Positions 44,567 to 56,194 of a DNA stretch of 64,000 bases are shown piece by piece. The translations under genes and the position numbers were made by a program. The DNA lies in assembly GCF_002127325.2 (NCBI RefSeq), contig NC_035441.2:153107122-153171121 (forward strand), written 5' to 3'. The DNA comes from Helianthus annuus (lineage: Eukaryota; Streptophyta; Magnoliopsida; Asterales; Asteraceae). The notes under the pieces were generated by a model. That model searched no databases, had not been told where the DNA came from, and was given only the letters and a program-made list of their open reading frames with translations. How positions within the stretch are numbered: the first letter of the stretch is position 1; each line of letters opens with the position of its first letter.

Positions 44567-46310
44567 TGATGTGCACAAAATGCAACATATAAATTACATC
44601 AATTGTGGTATAAAACTAACCCTTTTTTAGTACTAATGTTGGAAAAAGTGTGCTTTTGTCTTCGTTTTGTATTTTCAGGATTAAATGAGCTCAAATAGAC
44701 AAAAGAAGCAAAAAGACAGCTAAATCAAACATAAATACAAGAAAAGGAAGAAACGTGGCATGCCCGACCTCCCGACAACATCTTCCCAAGCAAAACAAGA
44801 AGACAGAAGCCTGAACACGCCCCGTGCTCAGTGAGCACGAGGGCGTGCCCAAGTGTCAGCAGAAAAGACAAAGTGGTAGAAGCTTCCATTGCCCACCACG
44901 GGGCCGTGCTCAGCGGGTACGGGGCCGTGGTCAACTATAAGATTCGCGGAATCCAGGCAAATCTTGATAGTACAGATATGCTTCTGCACATGGGGTCGTG
45001 CTCAGCGGACACGGGGGCGTGGTCAACTAATGCAGACAAACTGCATTTAATGAAGAAAGAGAGGAGGATGGACACGGGGCCGTGCCCGAGCTTCTGTTCA
45101 GCCTATAAATAGGAGTGCTTGGAGCTCTTGCAACCCATCCCTTGGCACACCACCTCTCTCACACTTCACCCACCACCCACCACCATCACAACACCATCAT
45201 CCACCACCATCATCTATTGTCCATCATAGAGTGTGTGAGTTGTCTCGGGATCCAAGATTGATCGTAAGAGTTCTTGACAATCAAAGGCCATGTTTGCTTA
45301 AGTCTCTTACATCACTTGGTGAAGACAAGTGTTTAGTGTAATACTTTTTATTTTTAATCTTTTGCACTTTTTAATTGGTTTTGTATTAATGACTTTAATT
45401 ACTAGTTTCTTATGTTGAAGGTGATTCTTCCTTATCGTTTGTCCATGGTGTCTTGGCATTATTTTACTGTCTATATAAAATAAAAGATTTTCACCATTCA
45501 TATCTCCACGGTCTATATGGAGGTATGTTGGCTACCTGGTCGGGGGTTAAGGGAATGGTTTGGTAAGAGTCTTGCCATTGTTCAGTGTATAGATCCTGCA
45601 AAGGACCTGTGTCAAATTTAGTAGGACCTCCTTCAATACCCAACGATATTGGATGGCGGGGGTCCAAACTCTTTGACCCCCTCATAAGTTAAACTACTAT
45701 TAAAACTTTAACCCGGCTACTTAGGACTGTATCCCTGCTGACTCAGACTACTTAGCCGAGGGTAACGTCGCCTTCAAAAGAGGGGCCTACCACATTATGC
45801 ATTAATAACTTAATTAATTATCTTTCAATAATCCGACGCTTTAGGATTGTTTCCTTGCTGACTCAAACTACTGGGTTGAGGGTAACGTCGCCTTCAAAAG
45901 AGGGGCCTACTACAATAACTAAGATAATCTCTTAAACAAGTGCAAAAGTGCGAAAATAATCAAAGGTTACACTACACACGAGTCGGATCCAAGTGATTCA
46001 TCTTGTCTATCTGTTTTTATTTTTATTTTACTTTTCAGCATTTTAGTTAGTTTTATTTTCCTAGTTTAAAAACCTTTTTCTAACATTTTGATTTGATTAG
46101 ACACTGAGGATAAACCGGTACTAAAAGCTCTTGTGTCATTGGACGACCTCGGTATCTTACCAACACTATACTACGTCCACGAGGGGTGCACTTGCCCATA
46201 TGTGTGTTTAGTGTTAGTGAATATCGTGTTTATAAAATTAACACTTGGCTAAAAAGTGTAAAAAGGGCTTAAAATATACACCTAAAACATATACACACTG
46301 ACACGCATCA
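44567..46310 (+). repeat. 5' LTR of the Athila/Tat-like element
   Basis: 1744 bp, starts TGATGTGCACAAAATGC, ends CTGACACGCATCA. A TATA box CCTATAAATAGGAG lies near 45102. Four palindromic modules lie between 44813 and 45089. Confidence 0.93.
44813..45089. repeat. family B paired near-palindromes in the 5' LTR
   Basis: Modules at 44813-44850, 44896-44933 and 44986-45023 each have two words of type CACGGGGCCGTG separated by about 7 bases (CTCAGCG-like); 45069-45089 has a single word. Each word pairs CACGG with CCGTG around GG. Confidence 0.85.
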
Positions 46311-46316
46311 AGTTTT

Positions 46317-46334
46317 TGGCGCCGTTGCCGGGGA
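46317..46334 (+). promoter_or_regulatory. primer-binding site, tRNA-Asp type
   Basis: TGGCGCCGTTGCCGGGGA, six bases after the 5' LTR. Confidence 0.85.
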
Positions 46335-46435
46335 CACAAGGATTTTAAGAAAGTTAGGAATCAGCGGCCTAATCACTTTTTCTATTTTATTTTTATTTTT
46401 TAGGATTTTCTAAATTTTTCAGCTTCTGCAGAACT

Positions 46436-46556
46436 CAGCACGGGCCGTGCCCGCTGAACACGCCTCGTGCCCAATCATTGGAACTGACAATCCTGTTTTA
46501 AGTCAGACAGTAAGCTGAACACGGGGCCGTGCCCACTCAACACGCCCTCATGCCCA
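46436..46556. repeat. family B modules, leader region
   Basis: Two paired modules at 46436-46472 and 46517-46556 (for example GAACACGGGGCCGTGCCC then CAACACGCCCTCATGCCC). Confidence 0.85.
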
Positions 46557-46617
46557 AGATTCAGTTACTGAAAACAGAACCGTAAGATCCCGACGGTTAA
46601 TTATTTCTGACACAAAA

Positions 46618-46956
46618 ATGAGTGATAATGATATTTTTTACTTTTGGCACTCTAATGGTACGTGGTGTCAATTATGTGGTGGCGCTCATAAAGAATTAGA
46701 ATGCTATTTTCTAAACTATAAGCCCCACTATATAGACCCATCGTTTTTCTGTAGACATAAGAGGGGTGAAAGTAAAAATAATCCTTATCTCTCCCTCGAA
46801 TGCGCCCAACCGGACATTTTAGGAGAAATGCTTCTTGATGAAATATTTCAACTAGAAGATCTGGTTCTTAATTGGATAAAAGAACTTAAGATGGATTTCC
46901 TTAATTCATCTCAAGACGATGACCAAGAAGAATTGTTGGGGGTCGCATTCAAATAA
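46618..46956 (+). CDS. small gag-like ORF with CCHC-type motif
   Basis: 112 codons from the ATG at 46618. It reads GTWCQLCGGAHKELECYFLN, a Cys-x2-Cys-x3-His-x4-Cys motif close to a retroviral zinc knuckle but one residue short in the middle spacing. CxLCGGxH is the form I know from Athila/Tat-type proteins. The rest is hydrophilic, acidic towards the end (NSSQDDDQEELLG). It continues in a shifted frame to about 47260. A nucleic-acid-binding packaging role is inferred. It is the only recognisable domain in this non-autonomous element. Confidence 0.55.
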   Translation: MSDNDIFYFWHSNGTWCQLCGGAHKELECYFLNYKPHYIDPSFFCRHKRGESKNNPYLSLECAQPDILGEMLLDEIFQLEDLVLNWIKELKMDFLNSSQDDDQEELLGVAFK

Positions 46957-47260
46957 AAACAACTTCGTTGTTCCCAACGTTACCTTCAACTCTAGCGAGG
47001 ACTTGGACGATAGTCGTCCCTGTGCCGATTGTGCCGTGAAGGACTCCCCATCGACTTCGTTTGATGCATACATAGACCTGAGCGATCCGGCATACACCTT
47101 TTTTAACGAGAGCCCAGGAAAGGGTTGGACTTGTCCACCTACACTTAGCAAAGGAATCACCCTCACCGACAACCTCTTGCGTTCTCGTCTTAATCTAGAG
47201 CAATTAAGGTACCTTAGGCACTTTGGGGTTGTTCCGTCAGGAACCGCCCGATTCGGATAA
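46919..47260 (+). pseudogene. frame-shifted continuation of the gag-like ORF
   Basis: 113 codons in a different frame, overlapping the end of the preceding ORF. Contains DDSRPCADCAVKDSPSTSFD and an acidic/aromatic segment. It keeps reading after the CCHC ORF ends, which suggests one protein broken by a frameshift near 46940-46960. No known domain. Confidence 0.35.
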
Positions 47261-47298
47261 GTTCCTTGAAAATAGGCAAACTCCATAAGACAGCTTCC

Positions 47299-47440
47299 AG
47301 ACACGGGGTCGTGCCCAGGTCAACACGCCCCCGTGTCCACCAAAAGATTCTCTTCTGATTTCATCAGAATACGAACAAAAACGTGTCAGGATTCTGTCTG
47401 CACACGGGGCCGTGTCCAGCCAACACGGGGCCGTGTCCAG
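47299..47440. repeat. family B modules, internal
   Basis: Paired modules 47299-47339 and 47401-47440; the second is the cleanest, two copies of ACACGGGGCCGTGTCCAGC separated by two bases. Confidence 0.9.
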
Positions 47441-47812
47441 CGTGCTGTCGTTTTCTATAAATGCAGCAAGATTCCTGCTCATTTGGACCACTTCAAAAGA
47501 CAGAGATTCCTGGGATCTTCACTCATACTATCCTAGGTATGTTCTAAAAGAAGGTTCTCAAAAACCATCTTGTCTTTTCCACTTTTTTTCATTCCCTTCT
47601 CCTTCAATTTCCAATCACTACCTCCATTAAAGCTTGGAAGCTTCATGATTCCAACCTTTATTGTGATGTTTGTAAGGTCATTATTCAAGGAATCTTGCTT
47701 AAAATGAGTTATACCACTTTGTTTTGAATTATTTGTGCTTAAAATTTACCTACAAACCAAGGAAATAATTTAAAACTCCAAGATTCCTTGCTTTAAAAAC
47801 CTGCAGACAACT

Positions 47813-47852
47813 GGACACGGGGCCGTGTTCATTGAACACGGGGCCGTGTCCG
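47813..47852. repeat. family B module, internal
   Basis: GGACACGGGGCCGTGTTC then, after ATT, GAACACGGGGCCGTGTCC: the whole 40-bp module is itself close to an inverted repeat. Confidence 0.9.
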
Positions 47853-47900
47853 AGGAACTGTTTCATGAAAATTGAGCTCTTTTCGGTCTATTTTCCCAGA

Positions 47901-48167
47901 ATGGCGAGCAGAACAAGCGGAACGTCTTCATCGCACTCAAGGAACAACCGACAGGGGAGGAGGTCATCAACGGCGGAAGACTCTCTTGTAAACTATGTTT
48001 ACGCCTTAAGAGAGGCTATTAATAAAATGACGGGGGTGGCAGAAGCATTGGTCGACCGTATCAATCACCTAACGGTGGGACTGGAAGGGTGTCTCCGGGA
48101 GGTCAACCTCTTGCACCAGAGGTTGAACATTCTCGCCTCTCCTCCTTTGGTGCCTATAATAACCTAA
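47901..48167 (+). CDS. small ORF with helical / coiled-coil-like region
   Basis: Start chosen at MASRTSGTSSSHSRNNRQGR (47901), because upstream frame is palindromic repeat. About 88 codons: a Ser/Arg-rich start, then a heptad-like helical part (LREAINKMTGVAEALVDRIN, LEGCLREVNLLHQRLNIL). The frame is lost near 48168, after which another frame continues with a conserved-looking PEVIKPAEWYTMHPGPLRD. I do not recognise the family. It lies inside the non-autonomous LTR element. Confidence 0.35.
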   Translation: MASRTSGTSSSHSRNNRQGRRSSTAEDSLVNYVYALREAINKMTGVAEALVDRINHLTVGLEGCLREVNLLHQRLNILASPPLVPIIT

Positions 48168-48712
48168 AGGGCATGGAACGTGGTGCCTGAAGTCATCAAA
48201 CCAGCTGAGTGGTACACCATGCACCCGGGACCTCTTCGAGACATATTGCAAGGGGTCCCGGTTGGTGTTCCCCTCCTCCGCAATATGTTGAGGAAAACGA
48301 AGCCGCCTTCTTCCTCCTAAGAGAGATAGAAGAACGGCTTTGAAAACATCTAGGAAGATAACCCTCGGCCAAGAATCCTACTACACTTCTCAATACCGGA
48401 AAACTATTTCCGGGATTTTGGTTCCTAATAAAAAAAGTAGGACTCCTTATGATGATATTATGTATCACTTGACCTATCTAGTTTAGGACTTTTAACTTTT
48501 ATTTCTCTTCTTTGTTTTTTTTTTATTATTTTCTAGGAACGTTATGTATTTCTCTCTATGGTTTTAATGAAATGATGGTTTTAGTGTTTGGATGATGTTG
48601 TGATGAATAAAACACACTCGGGATGGTGAAGGATAACAAGGGAAATGAGAAACATCACCCCATGCACGAAAACAGAGCTTCCCGACAAAAATTGTTCATT
48701 ACATCAAGTTCA

Positions 48713-48900
48713 ATACGGGCCGTGTCCGCCCGACACGGCCCCGTGCTGCACAATCTGCAGAAAACGCCCGGTTCAGGTAACTGGACACGGGCCGTGTTCA
48801 CTGAACACGCCCCCGTGTCCAGGCTTCTGTTTCTCTTTACTAAATTTTGTCACTGGCACCTGAACACGGGGCCGTGCCCGGTCACCACGGGGCCGTGTCC
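48713..48900. repeat. family B modules, near the 3' end of the interior
   Basis: Three paired modules at 48713-48748, 48783-48821 and 48862-48900, such as GGACACGGGCCGTGTTC then GAACACGCCCCCGTGTCC. Confidence 0.9.
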
Positions 48901-49003
48901 AGTGTGCTAGTAAGATAAAATTTTGCTTTTAACACCCTTTTACACATTCAGTGAACCTAAAAACTTATTTTTGGGACACATTGAGGACAATGTGTAATTT
49001 AAG

Positions 49004-49359
49004 TGTGAGGGGGGGGGGGATGCTAAAACTTTGAATCTTGCAAGTCCTAATTAACAAGCCTTACACAAAACTCTATTGGAACCGCTAAACACCCCAAATT
49101 TTTTCAAAACTTTTCATTTTCTTTTTACTTGTCTAAGTTTAAGTTGGGAATTTCAAGTTCTAAAAAGGTTATATTTTTACAAATTTACAACCGATAGAGT
49201 CGTGATAAAAAGAACCAACATAAGAAAATTATGAAACGACATGACAAGCTTAGTTAAACCTTTTCATTTCTTAACCCAAAAACAATCACCTTTTTTACCC
49301 ACCTAAACCTTTTTATTTTTAACCCTTTCTTTTAGTAACAAAGCTCGGTTTTTCTTATG

Positions 49360-49395
<36 letters not shown>

Positions 49396-50003
49396 ATGAT
49401 GAAACCAAATAAACAAACAAGTTCATCAAAAGTTACTTTGTTTGAAAGAAATGGTTCATCAAAATAAAATAAAATTGTGAAAAATAAAAAGTCTTTCAAA
49501 AAACCGATGCTTTTTACGCTTTTCGGCCTTTTACTAACCACTAACCCAACCACCCACCTTTAGCCCAAGCCTAACCCTTCACCCAAAAAGTCCTCTTGAT
49601 ATTTACAAAGGTATATAGCTAAAAAGGAGGAGTATTGATTGCTTGGCAAGCTTATGGTAAGAGTAAGTTCCGTGCCGCTCTCGAGTGATTCACTAAAAAT
49701 ACACCCTACGGCCGAGTGTTGAGTGATCCCCCATGAGGTATGTGAACTTGTATATAAATGTAATTTTAAAAAGGCATGTTATGCCCTAATAAGTAATTTA
49801 TCTTATGAACTGTTTTTAATAAATCATGACGAATAGGATTGTAAATAAATAAAAATAAAACTTAAATAAAGAATCTTGGAAATCCCGACACTCTATGACA
49901 AGCCCAAAAACCTTCTCTTCTACCCATTCCATTTGGGAGTGAAAAAGCCACAATATAAAGAGTTTTGCCTGAGGACAAGCAAAGATTCAAGTGTGGGGGT
50001 ATT
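49004..50003 (+). promoter_or_regulatory. two polypurine-tract-like sites flanking a 1-kb spacer
   Basis: GTGTGAGGGGGGGGGGGA at 49004-49021 follows a GAGGACAATGTGTAATTTAA block, and AAGTGTGGGGGTATT ends at 50003 right before the 3' LTR. The second is the functional PPT by position. The spacer between them is AT-rich with a (TA)n run at 49363-49391 and no ORF. Confidence 0.6.
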
Positions 50004-51751
50004 TGATGTGCACAAAATGCAACATATAAATTACATCAATTGTGGCATAAAAGTAACCCTTTTTTAGTACGAACGTTGGAAAAAGTGTGCTTTTGTCTTC
50101 CTTTTGTATTTTCAGGATTAAATGAGCTCAAATAGACACAAGAAGCAAAAAGACAGCTAAATCTAACATAAATACAAGAAAAGGAACAAACGTGGCAGGC
50201 ATGCCCGACCTCCCGACAGCATCATCCCAAGCAAAACAAGAAGATAGAAGCCTGAACATGCCCCGTGCTCAGTGAGCACGGGGGCGTGCCCAAGTGTCAG
50301 CAGAAAAGACAAAGTGGTAGAAGCTTCCATCGCCCACCACGGGGCCGTGCTCAGCGGGCGTGGGGCCGTGGTCAACTATAAGACTCGCGGAATCCAGGCA
50401 AATCTTGATAGTACAGATATGCTTCTGCACACGGGGTCGTGCTCAGCGGACACAGGGGCGTGGTCAACTAATGCGGACAAACTGCATTTAATGAAGAAAG
50501 AGAGGAGGATGGACACGGGGCCGTGCCCGAGCTTCTGTTCAGCCTATAAATAGGAGTGCTTGAAGCTCTTGCAACTCATCCCATGGCACACCACCTCTCT
50601 CACACTTCACCCACTACCCACCACCATCACAACACCATCATCCACCACCATCATCCATTGTCCATCATAAAGTGTGTGAGTTCTCTCGGGATCCAAGATT
50701 GATCGTAAGAGTTCTTGACAATCAAAGGCCATGTTTGCCTATGTCTCTTACATCACTTGGTGAAGACAAGTGTTTAGTGTAATACTTTTTATTTTTAATC
50801 TTTTGGACTTTTTAATTGGTTTTGTATTAATGACTTTAATTACTAGTTTCTTATGTTGAAGGTGATTCTTCCTTATCCTTTGTTCGTGGTGTATTGGCAT
50901 TATTTTACTGTCTATATAAAATAAAAGATTTTCACCATTTATATCTCCACGGTCTATATGGAGGTATGTTGGCTACCTGGTCGGGGGTTAAGGGAACGGT
51001 TTGGTAAGAGTCTTGTCATTGTTCAGTGTATAGATCCTGCAAAGGACCTGTGTCAAATTTAGTAGGACCTCCTTCAATACCCAACGGTATTGGATGGCGG
51101 GGGTCCAAACTCTTTGACCCCCTCATAAGTTAAACTACTATTAAAACTTTAACCCGGCTACTTAGGACTGTATCCCTGCTGACTTAGACTACTTAGCCGA
51201 GGGTAACGTCGCCTTTAAAAGAGGGGCCTACCACATTATGCATTAATAACTTAATTAATTATCTTTCAATAATCCGACCCTTCAGGATTGTATCCTTGCT
51301 GACTCAAACTACTGGGTTGAGGGTAATGTCGCCTTCAAAAGAGGGGCCTACTACAATAACTAAGATAATCTCTTAAACAAGTGCAAAAGTGCGAAAATAA
51401 TCAAAGGTTACACTACACACGTGTCGGACCCAAGTGATTCATCTTGTCTATCTATTTTTATTTTTATTTTACTTTTCAGCATTTTAGTTAGTTTTATTTT
51501 CCTAGTTTAAAAACTTTTTTCTATCATTTTGATTTGATTAGACGTTGAGGATAAACCGGTACTAAAAGCTCTTGTGTCCTTGGACGACCATGGTATCTTA
51601 CCAACACTATACTACGTCCACGATGGGTGCACTTGCCCATATGTGTGTTTAGTGTTAGTGAATATCGTGTTTATAAATTTAAAACTTGGCTAAAAATTGT
51701 AAAAAGGGCTTAAAATATACACCTAAAACATATCCACACTGACACGCATCA
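50004..51751 (+). repeat. 3' LTR of the Athila/Tat-like element
   Basis: 1748 bp, nearly identical to 44567-46310, with TATA box CCTATAAATAGGAG near 50542. Ends ATCA at 51751 followed by TTAGC. Confidence 0.93.
50254..50531. repeat. family B paired near-palindromes in the 3' LTR
   Basis: Same four modules as in the 5' LTR, at 50254-50290, 50335-50373, 50427-50464 and 50511-50531, with a few substitutions in the words (for example CGTGGGGCCGTGG for TACGGGGCCGTGG). Confidence 0.85.
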
Positions 51752-52432
51752 TTAGCCACTAAAGTAGTAGACGCTAACCTAAACCAAGTAGCCGTACCGC
51801 CACTGTTACCTTTATTCCTAGACCAACAAATGCTAGAACACGACAAGGAAGACCAGTTTCCAATTCCCGATGTAGATCCCTATGAAATTCCCAGAATTCC
51901 CCCACCAAACCCCATAGCTCAGTACACTGACCTTAACCCTTTAGATCCCTTTTGGAGCAGTGAACAGTGGACACTGAGTGTGATACATAATCCATACCCT
52001 TATGGACAACCTATCCCTCAACACCCTGATCCAGTACCAACACCCATGCCACCTATAAGCCAGGAAAATTTGGAGGAACTTCGCTCATGGGGTGACGAAT
52101 TAGTAGAGGAAGGAGATAGAATTCGGCAAATAGGAGAAAAGCTTATGTGGAAGCATGTCGAGTGTAATATACACGATTGGGTACATGATACCTAGAAAAT
52201 GCCTAGATATATGTGTAATTTTGTATTTTGATAAAAGAAATCTATGGATAGACTAAAATAGATACGGATGTATAACTACTAGTATATTCGATTTCCAGTT
52301 GTAGTTTGTAATAGATGCATATATATAGAAAGAGTAAAAGTTGCAATGATCGACGTTTTTGATCAAATTGTTTGTGTGATTGTGTATAAATATTCTGAGA
52401 TAATTAATACTTGATAAATATTCATAATTCAG

Positions 52433-54814
52433 ATGGACAACGAAGTTAATCAGGAAAACCAGAATAATGAGAATAACGGAAACCAAATAGATAATAGTGC
52501 CATCCAACAAATAGTAGCACAAGGAATTATAGATTCTATGCCCTATATTATCAAGACTGTTAAAGAAGCAGAAAATAATAAATCTGCAAATGGAAGTAAA
52601 CGCCAACACACTGAACCAAGTCACAGTGTGAACGATAATAATAGACCTATTATCCAAGCTCCAATTCCTAAAAGAAGAAGAACTGCTTCTTACAGTTGTT
52701 CTTATAAAGAATTCTTGGCCTGTAAACCAATAGATTTCTCAAGCAATGAAGGAGCCATTGCAGCCTTACGTTGGATAGAAAAGGCAGAAGCAGTCATAAA
52801 AATAAGTAAATGTGCAGATGAAGATAAGATTATGTTTGCTTCTAATCTTTTCAAAAATGCAGCCTTAGAATGGTGGAATACTATTCTCCAGTCTAGGGGA
52901 AGTGACAGAGTTTATAATATGGAATGGGTCAACTTTAAGGAAATGGTTGAAAGAAAATTCTGTCCTCCTAATGAAAAGGAAAAAATCGCCAATAAGTTCC
53001 TAAATCTTAGAATGACTGGAATACACTTCAAAGTTTACACTACCATATTCTTCGAATATGCTAGGATTGTGCCAACCATAGCCTCACCTGAACCAGTGTT
53101 AATCTCCCGTTATATTTGGGGATTAATTAGTGAGATTAGACACGTAGTCAAGGAAGCTAGACCGAAAACCATAGAAGAAGCAGTAAAACTAGCCAATACA
53201 CTGACTGATGAATTGGTGCGTACACAAGAGGAAAACCAGAGAAAGAACCTAGCCCAAAAGCTTACCCGGGAATTTCGCTACGGTAATTCCAACCGTGGGA
53301 AAGGTACAGGTTCTTCCTCTGCACCCTACTGTAGGTATTGGAAAAGAAAGCATTCTGGAAGATGCTCCATATACTACAACTTTTGCAAAATGTCGGGACA
53401 CAAGGAAGAAAACTATACAAAGAAACCTAGTAATGGGATATGCTTCAATTGTGGAGAAAGTGGGCACATCAGACCGAACTGTCCGAAACTAGCTCTAGCC
53501 ACAACCAACAAGGCTAAGAAAACTGAAGCGCCTAAGAAAAATGCCAGAGCATTTGTTTTGACAGCTGAGGAAGCCAAGATGATTCCGGATGTGATTCCCG
53601 GTACGTTCTTAGTTAATAACATATTTGCCAAAGTATTGTTTGACTCTAGTGCAAACCAAAGTTTTATCAATACTTCTTTCTACAAATTTCTTGACCAACC
53701 CTTAGCCAAACTTCAACGAGATTGTCTGGTAGAGACAGCCAACGGAGAATCCATTAAGATAAGTGAAATCCTACAGGGAGCAAGAATAGAAATCCTGAAC
53801 CATCATTTCTTTGTTAACCTTTACCCAATGAATCTGGCTGGATTCGATGTTGTACTAGGAATGGATTGGTTGGTAGCCAATCATGCTAGTATTTTATGTG
53901 ATCAAAAGTTAGTACAAGTAAGTACACCAAGTGGTAAAAAGATCACAATTAAAGGAGATAAGCCAACCAGATTGACAAAATTCATCTCTGTGATGAAAGC
54001 CGCAAGTTATGAAAGGAAGGGAGGAGTAGTATATATGATTTCTATATTCATTAATACTAAAGGAAAAGAATTAAAAGATATTCCTGTAATATCTAAATTC
54101 TCAGACGTCTTTCCAGAAGAGTTACCTGGATTACCGCCTGATAGGGAGGTTAAATTTAGAATTCACCTAATACCAGGGACGGCGCTGATTGCCAAAGCAA
54201 AATATCGATTAGCTCCAATGGAGATGCAGGAACTGAAGAAACAATTAGACGAACTTCTTGACAAAGGTTTTATACAACCAAGTTCATCACCATGGGGAGC
54301 ACCGGTGTTGTTCGTTAAGAAGAAAGAGGGATCGATGCGTATGTGCATTAATTACCGAGAATTGAACAAGGTTACGATTAAGAATCAGTACCCACTACCG
54401 AGAATCGATGATCTATTCGATCAACTTCAAGGAGCTCGATTCTTTTCTAAGATCGATTTATGCTCGAGATATCATCAACTGAAAGTACAGGAAGAGGACA
54501 TTCCTAAAACTGCTTTCAGAACAAGGTACGGTCATTATGAATTTACCGTCATGCCATTTGGTTTAACCAATGCCCCAACCGCATTTATGGACATGATGAA
54601 CAGGATATGTAAACCATAACTGGATAAATTCATAATTGTCTTTATAGATGATATTCTAAATTACTCTAAGAGTAAAGAGGAACATGCAGCGCATCTGCAT
54701 ACACTTCTGACATTGTTGAGAAAAGAGAAGCTTTATGCTAAATTATCAAAATGTTAATTTTGGTTACAAGAAGTACAATTCCTTGGACATCTGGTTAATC
54801 ATGAAGTAATTCAT
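52433..54814 (+). pseudogene. gypsy Gag-Pol, Gag to reverse transcriptase
   Basis: An open frame of 728 codons from 52433 to 54619, continuing in the same frame with a second stop near 54755. Residues 80-270 are the Gag core ([20 protein letters not shown]). Two zinc knuckles follow; the first is degenerate and the second, [14 protein letters not shown], is intact. The protease block reads [12 protein letters not shown], where Asp-Ser-Gly is usual, so the Gly is lost. The reverse transcriptase includes [33 protein letters not shown] and, after the first stop, [11 protein letters not shown] with the catalytic Asp pair. Stops replace the residue after KP and before FWL. The element is no longer able to make its own full Pol. 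Confidence 0.88.
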
Positions 54815-56194
54815 GTGGATCCCATAAAGATCGAGGCGATTACTAAATGGAAAATCCCTGAGTTGCCAACAAAAGTAAGAAGTTTTCTTGGACTGGCAGG
54901 ATATTATAGACGATTTATCCGAGATTTCTCTAGAATAGCCATTCCATTAACCAAACTGACCTGCAAATCAGTTAAGTTTGAATGGGGACCAAAACAGGAA
55001 GAAGCTTTTAAGATTCTTAAGCAAAGGTTAACCAACACACCCATACTCGCATTACCAGAAGGAACTGAAGACTTTATAGTCTATTGTGATGCGTCTAAGT
55101 TAGGATATGGATGCGTGTTTATGCAACGTCGAAAGGTTATAGCTTATGCTTCTAAACAACTTAAGAAACATGAAGAGAATTATACAACCCATGATCTAGA
55201 GTTAGGAGCCATAGTTTTTGCACTTAAGATTTGGAGACACTATTTATATGGAAATAAATTTGTTGTCTTCACCGATCATAAGAGTTTAAGGTACATTTTT
55301 GGGCAAAAAGAATTAAATATGAGACAGAGACGCTGGATGGAAATTCTTAGAGATTATGATTGTGATATCCAGTATCATGCTGGGAAAGCTAATGTAGTAG
55401 CTGATGCTTTAAGCCGAAAATATCATGAAAAGCCGAAACGAGTACGTTATCTCAGATTAAATCTACAAGTAGATTTAAATGATCAAATTAGAGAGGTACA
55501 GAAAACAACAATCAAGGACGATGCTGAAAGTTTAAAAGGAATGATTAAGCAACTAGAACAAGGAACAAATGGAATTTGGAAGTTCCATAAGAAAAGGATG
55601 TGGATACCTAAACAAGGAAACCTACACCACAGAATTCTAGAAGAAGCTTATAAGTCTAAGTATACGATACATCCAGGAAGTGATAAGATGTATCAAGATC
55701 TAAGAAAGAATTTCTGGTGGATAGGAATGAAAAAGGATATAGCAAACTATGTTGCTAAATGTTTAACCTGTTCACAAGTTAAAGCTGAACATCAGAAACC
55801 CTCAGGACTATTGCAACAGTTAGAAATGCCAATATGGAAATGGGAATTGATAACAATGGACTTTGTTACCAAATTACCCAAGACAAGAAAAGTAAATGAT
55901 ACAATTTGGGTGACTGTAGACAGATTGACCAAATCTGCTCATTTGTTACCAATGAAGGAAACTTACAGTATGGAACAGTTAGCCAAGTTATATGTAAATG
56001 AAATAGTTTCATTACATAGAATTCCTTTATCTATCGTATCTGATAGAGATAACCGTTTTACTTCTCATTTTTGGACAAGTTTCCAAAAAGCAATGGGAAC
56101 CAGGTTAAACCTAAGCACAACTTATCATCCTCAACAGACGGACAAAGCGAAAGGACAATTTAGACGATGGAAGATATGCTTAGAGCCTGCGTAA
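54815..56194 (+). pseudogene. gypsy Pol, RNase H and integrase core
   Basis: 459 codons. Starts in the reverse transcriptase connection ([20 protein letters not shown]). RNase H has Asp in [10 protein letters not shown], Glu in [13 protein letters not shown], Asp in [11 protein letters not shown] and Asp in VVADALSRK. The integrase zinc region keeps [12 protein letters not shown] and CLTCSQVK, but the usual first His is Tyr ([13 protein letters not shown]). The catalytic Asp residues lie in [10 protein letters not shown] and IVSDRDNRF. The frame breaks near 56145 just before the catalytic Glu, after YHPQQTDK, by a small deletion. Confidence 0.88.

Larger units (their letters stand above)
44567..51751 (+). 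mobile_element. non-autonomous Athila/Tat-like LTR element, TSD TTAGC
   Basis: LTRs 44567-46310 and 50004-51751 are very similar, with TGAT...ATCA ends. TTAGC flanks it at 44562-44566 and 51752-51756. The primer site TGGCGCCGTTGCCGGGGA (46317-46334) is complementary to plant tRNA-Asp, as used by Athila-type elements. The interior of 3.7 kb has small ORFs but no protease, reverse transcriptase or integrase, so mobilisation would need a partner in trans. GC-rich paired near-palindromes occur throughout. Confidence 0.93.
44229..52195 (+). pseudogene. extra ORF upstream of gag, split by an LTR element
   Basis: The two halves are 44229-44566 and 51757-52195. Removing the inserted element and one TTAGC copy leaves 777 nt, 259 codons including the stop, with frame kept across the junction. 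The first half is hydrophilic with a basic segment (KKRGWFNRGAHERRKIMKKL). The second is proline-rich (IPRIPPPNPIAQYTDLNPLD) and ends in an acidic helical part (ENLEELRSWGDELVEEGDRI). It ends 237 bp before the Gag-Pol start. I do not recognise its function. An ORF before gag is unusual for gypsy elements with a tRNA-Met primer site. Confidence 0.6.

Noticed and set aside
44831..45112. ORF with repeated TGPCP / HGAV segments, also at 50272 and 48623
   Set aside because: The protein repeats are translations of the GC-rich paired palindromes, not a conserved protein.
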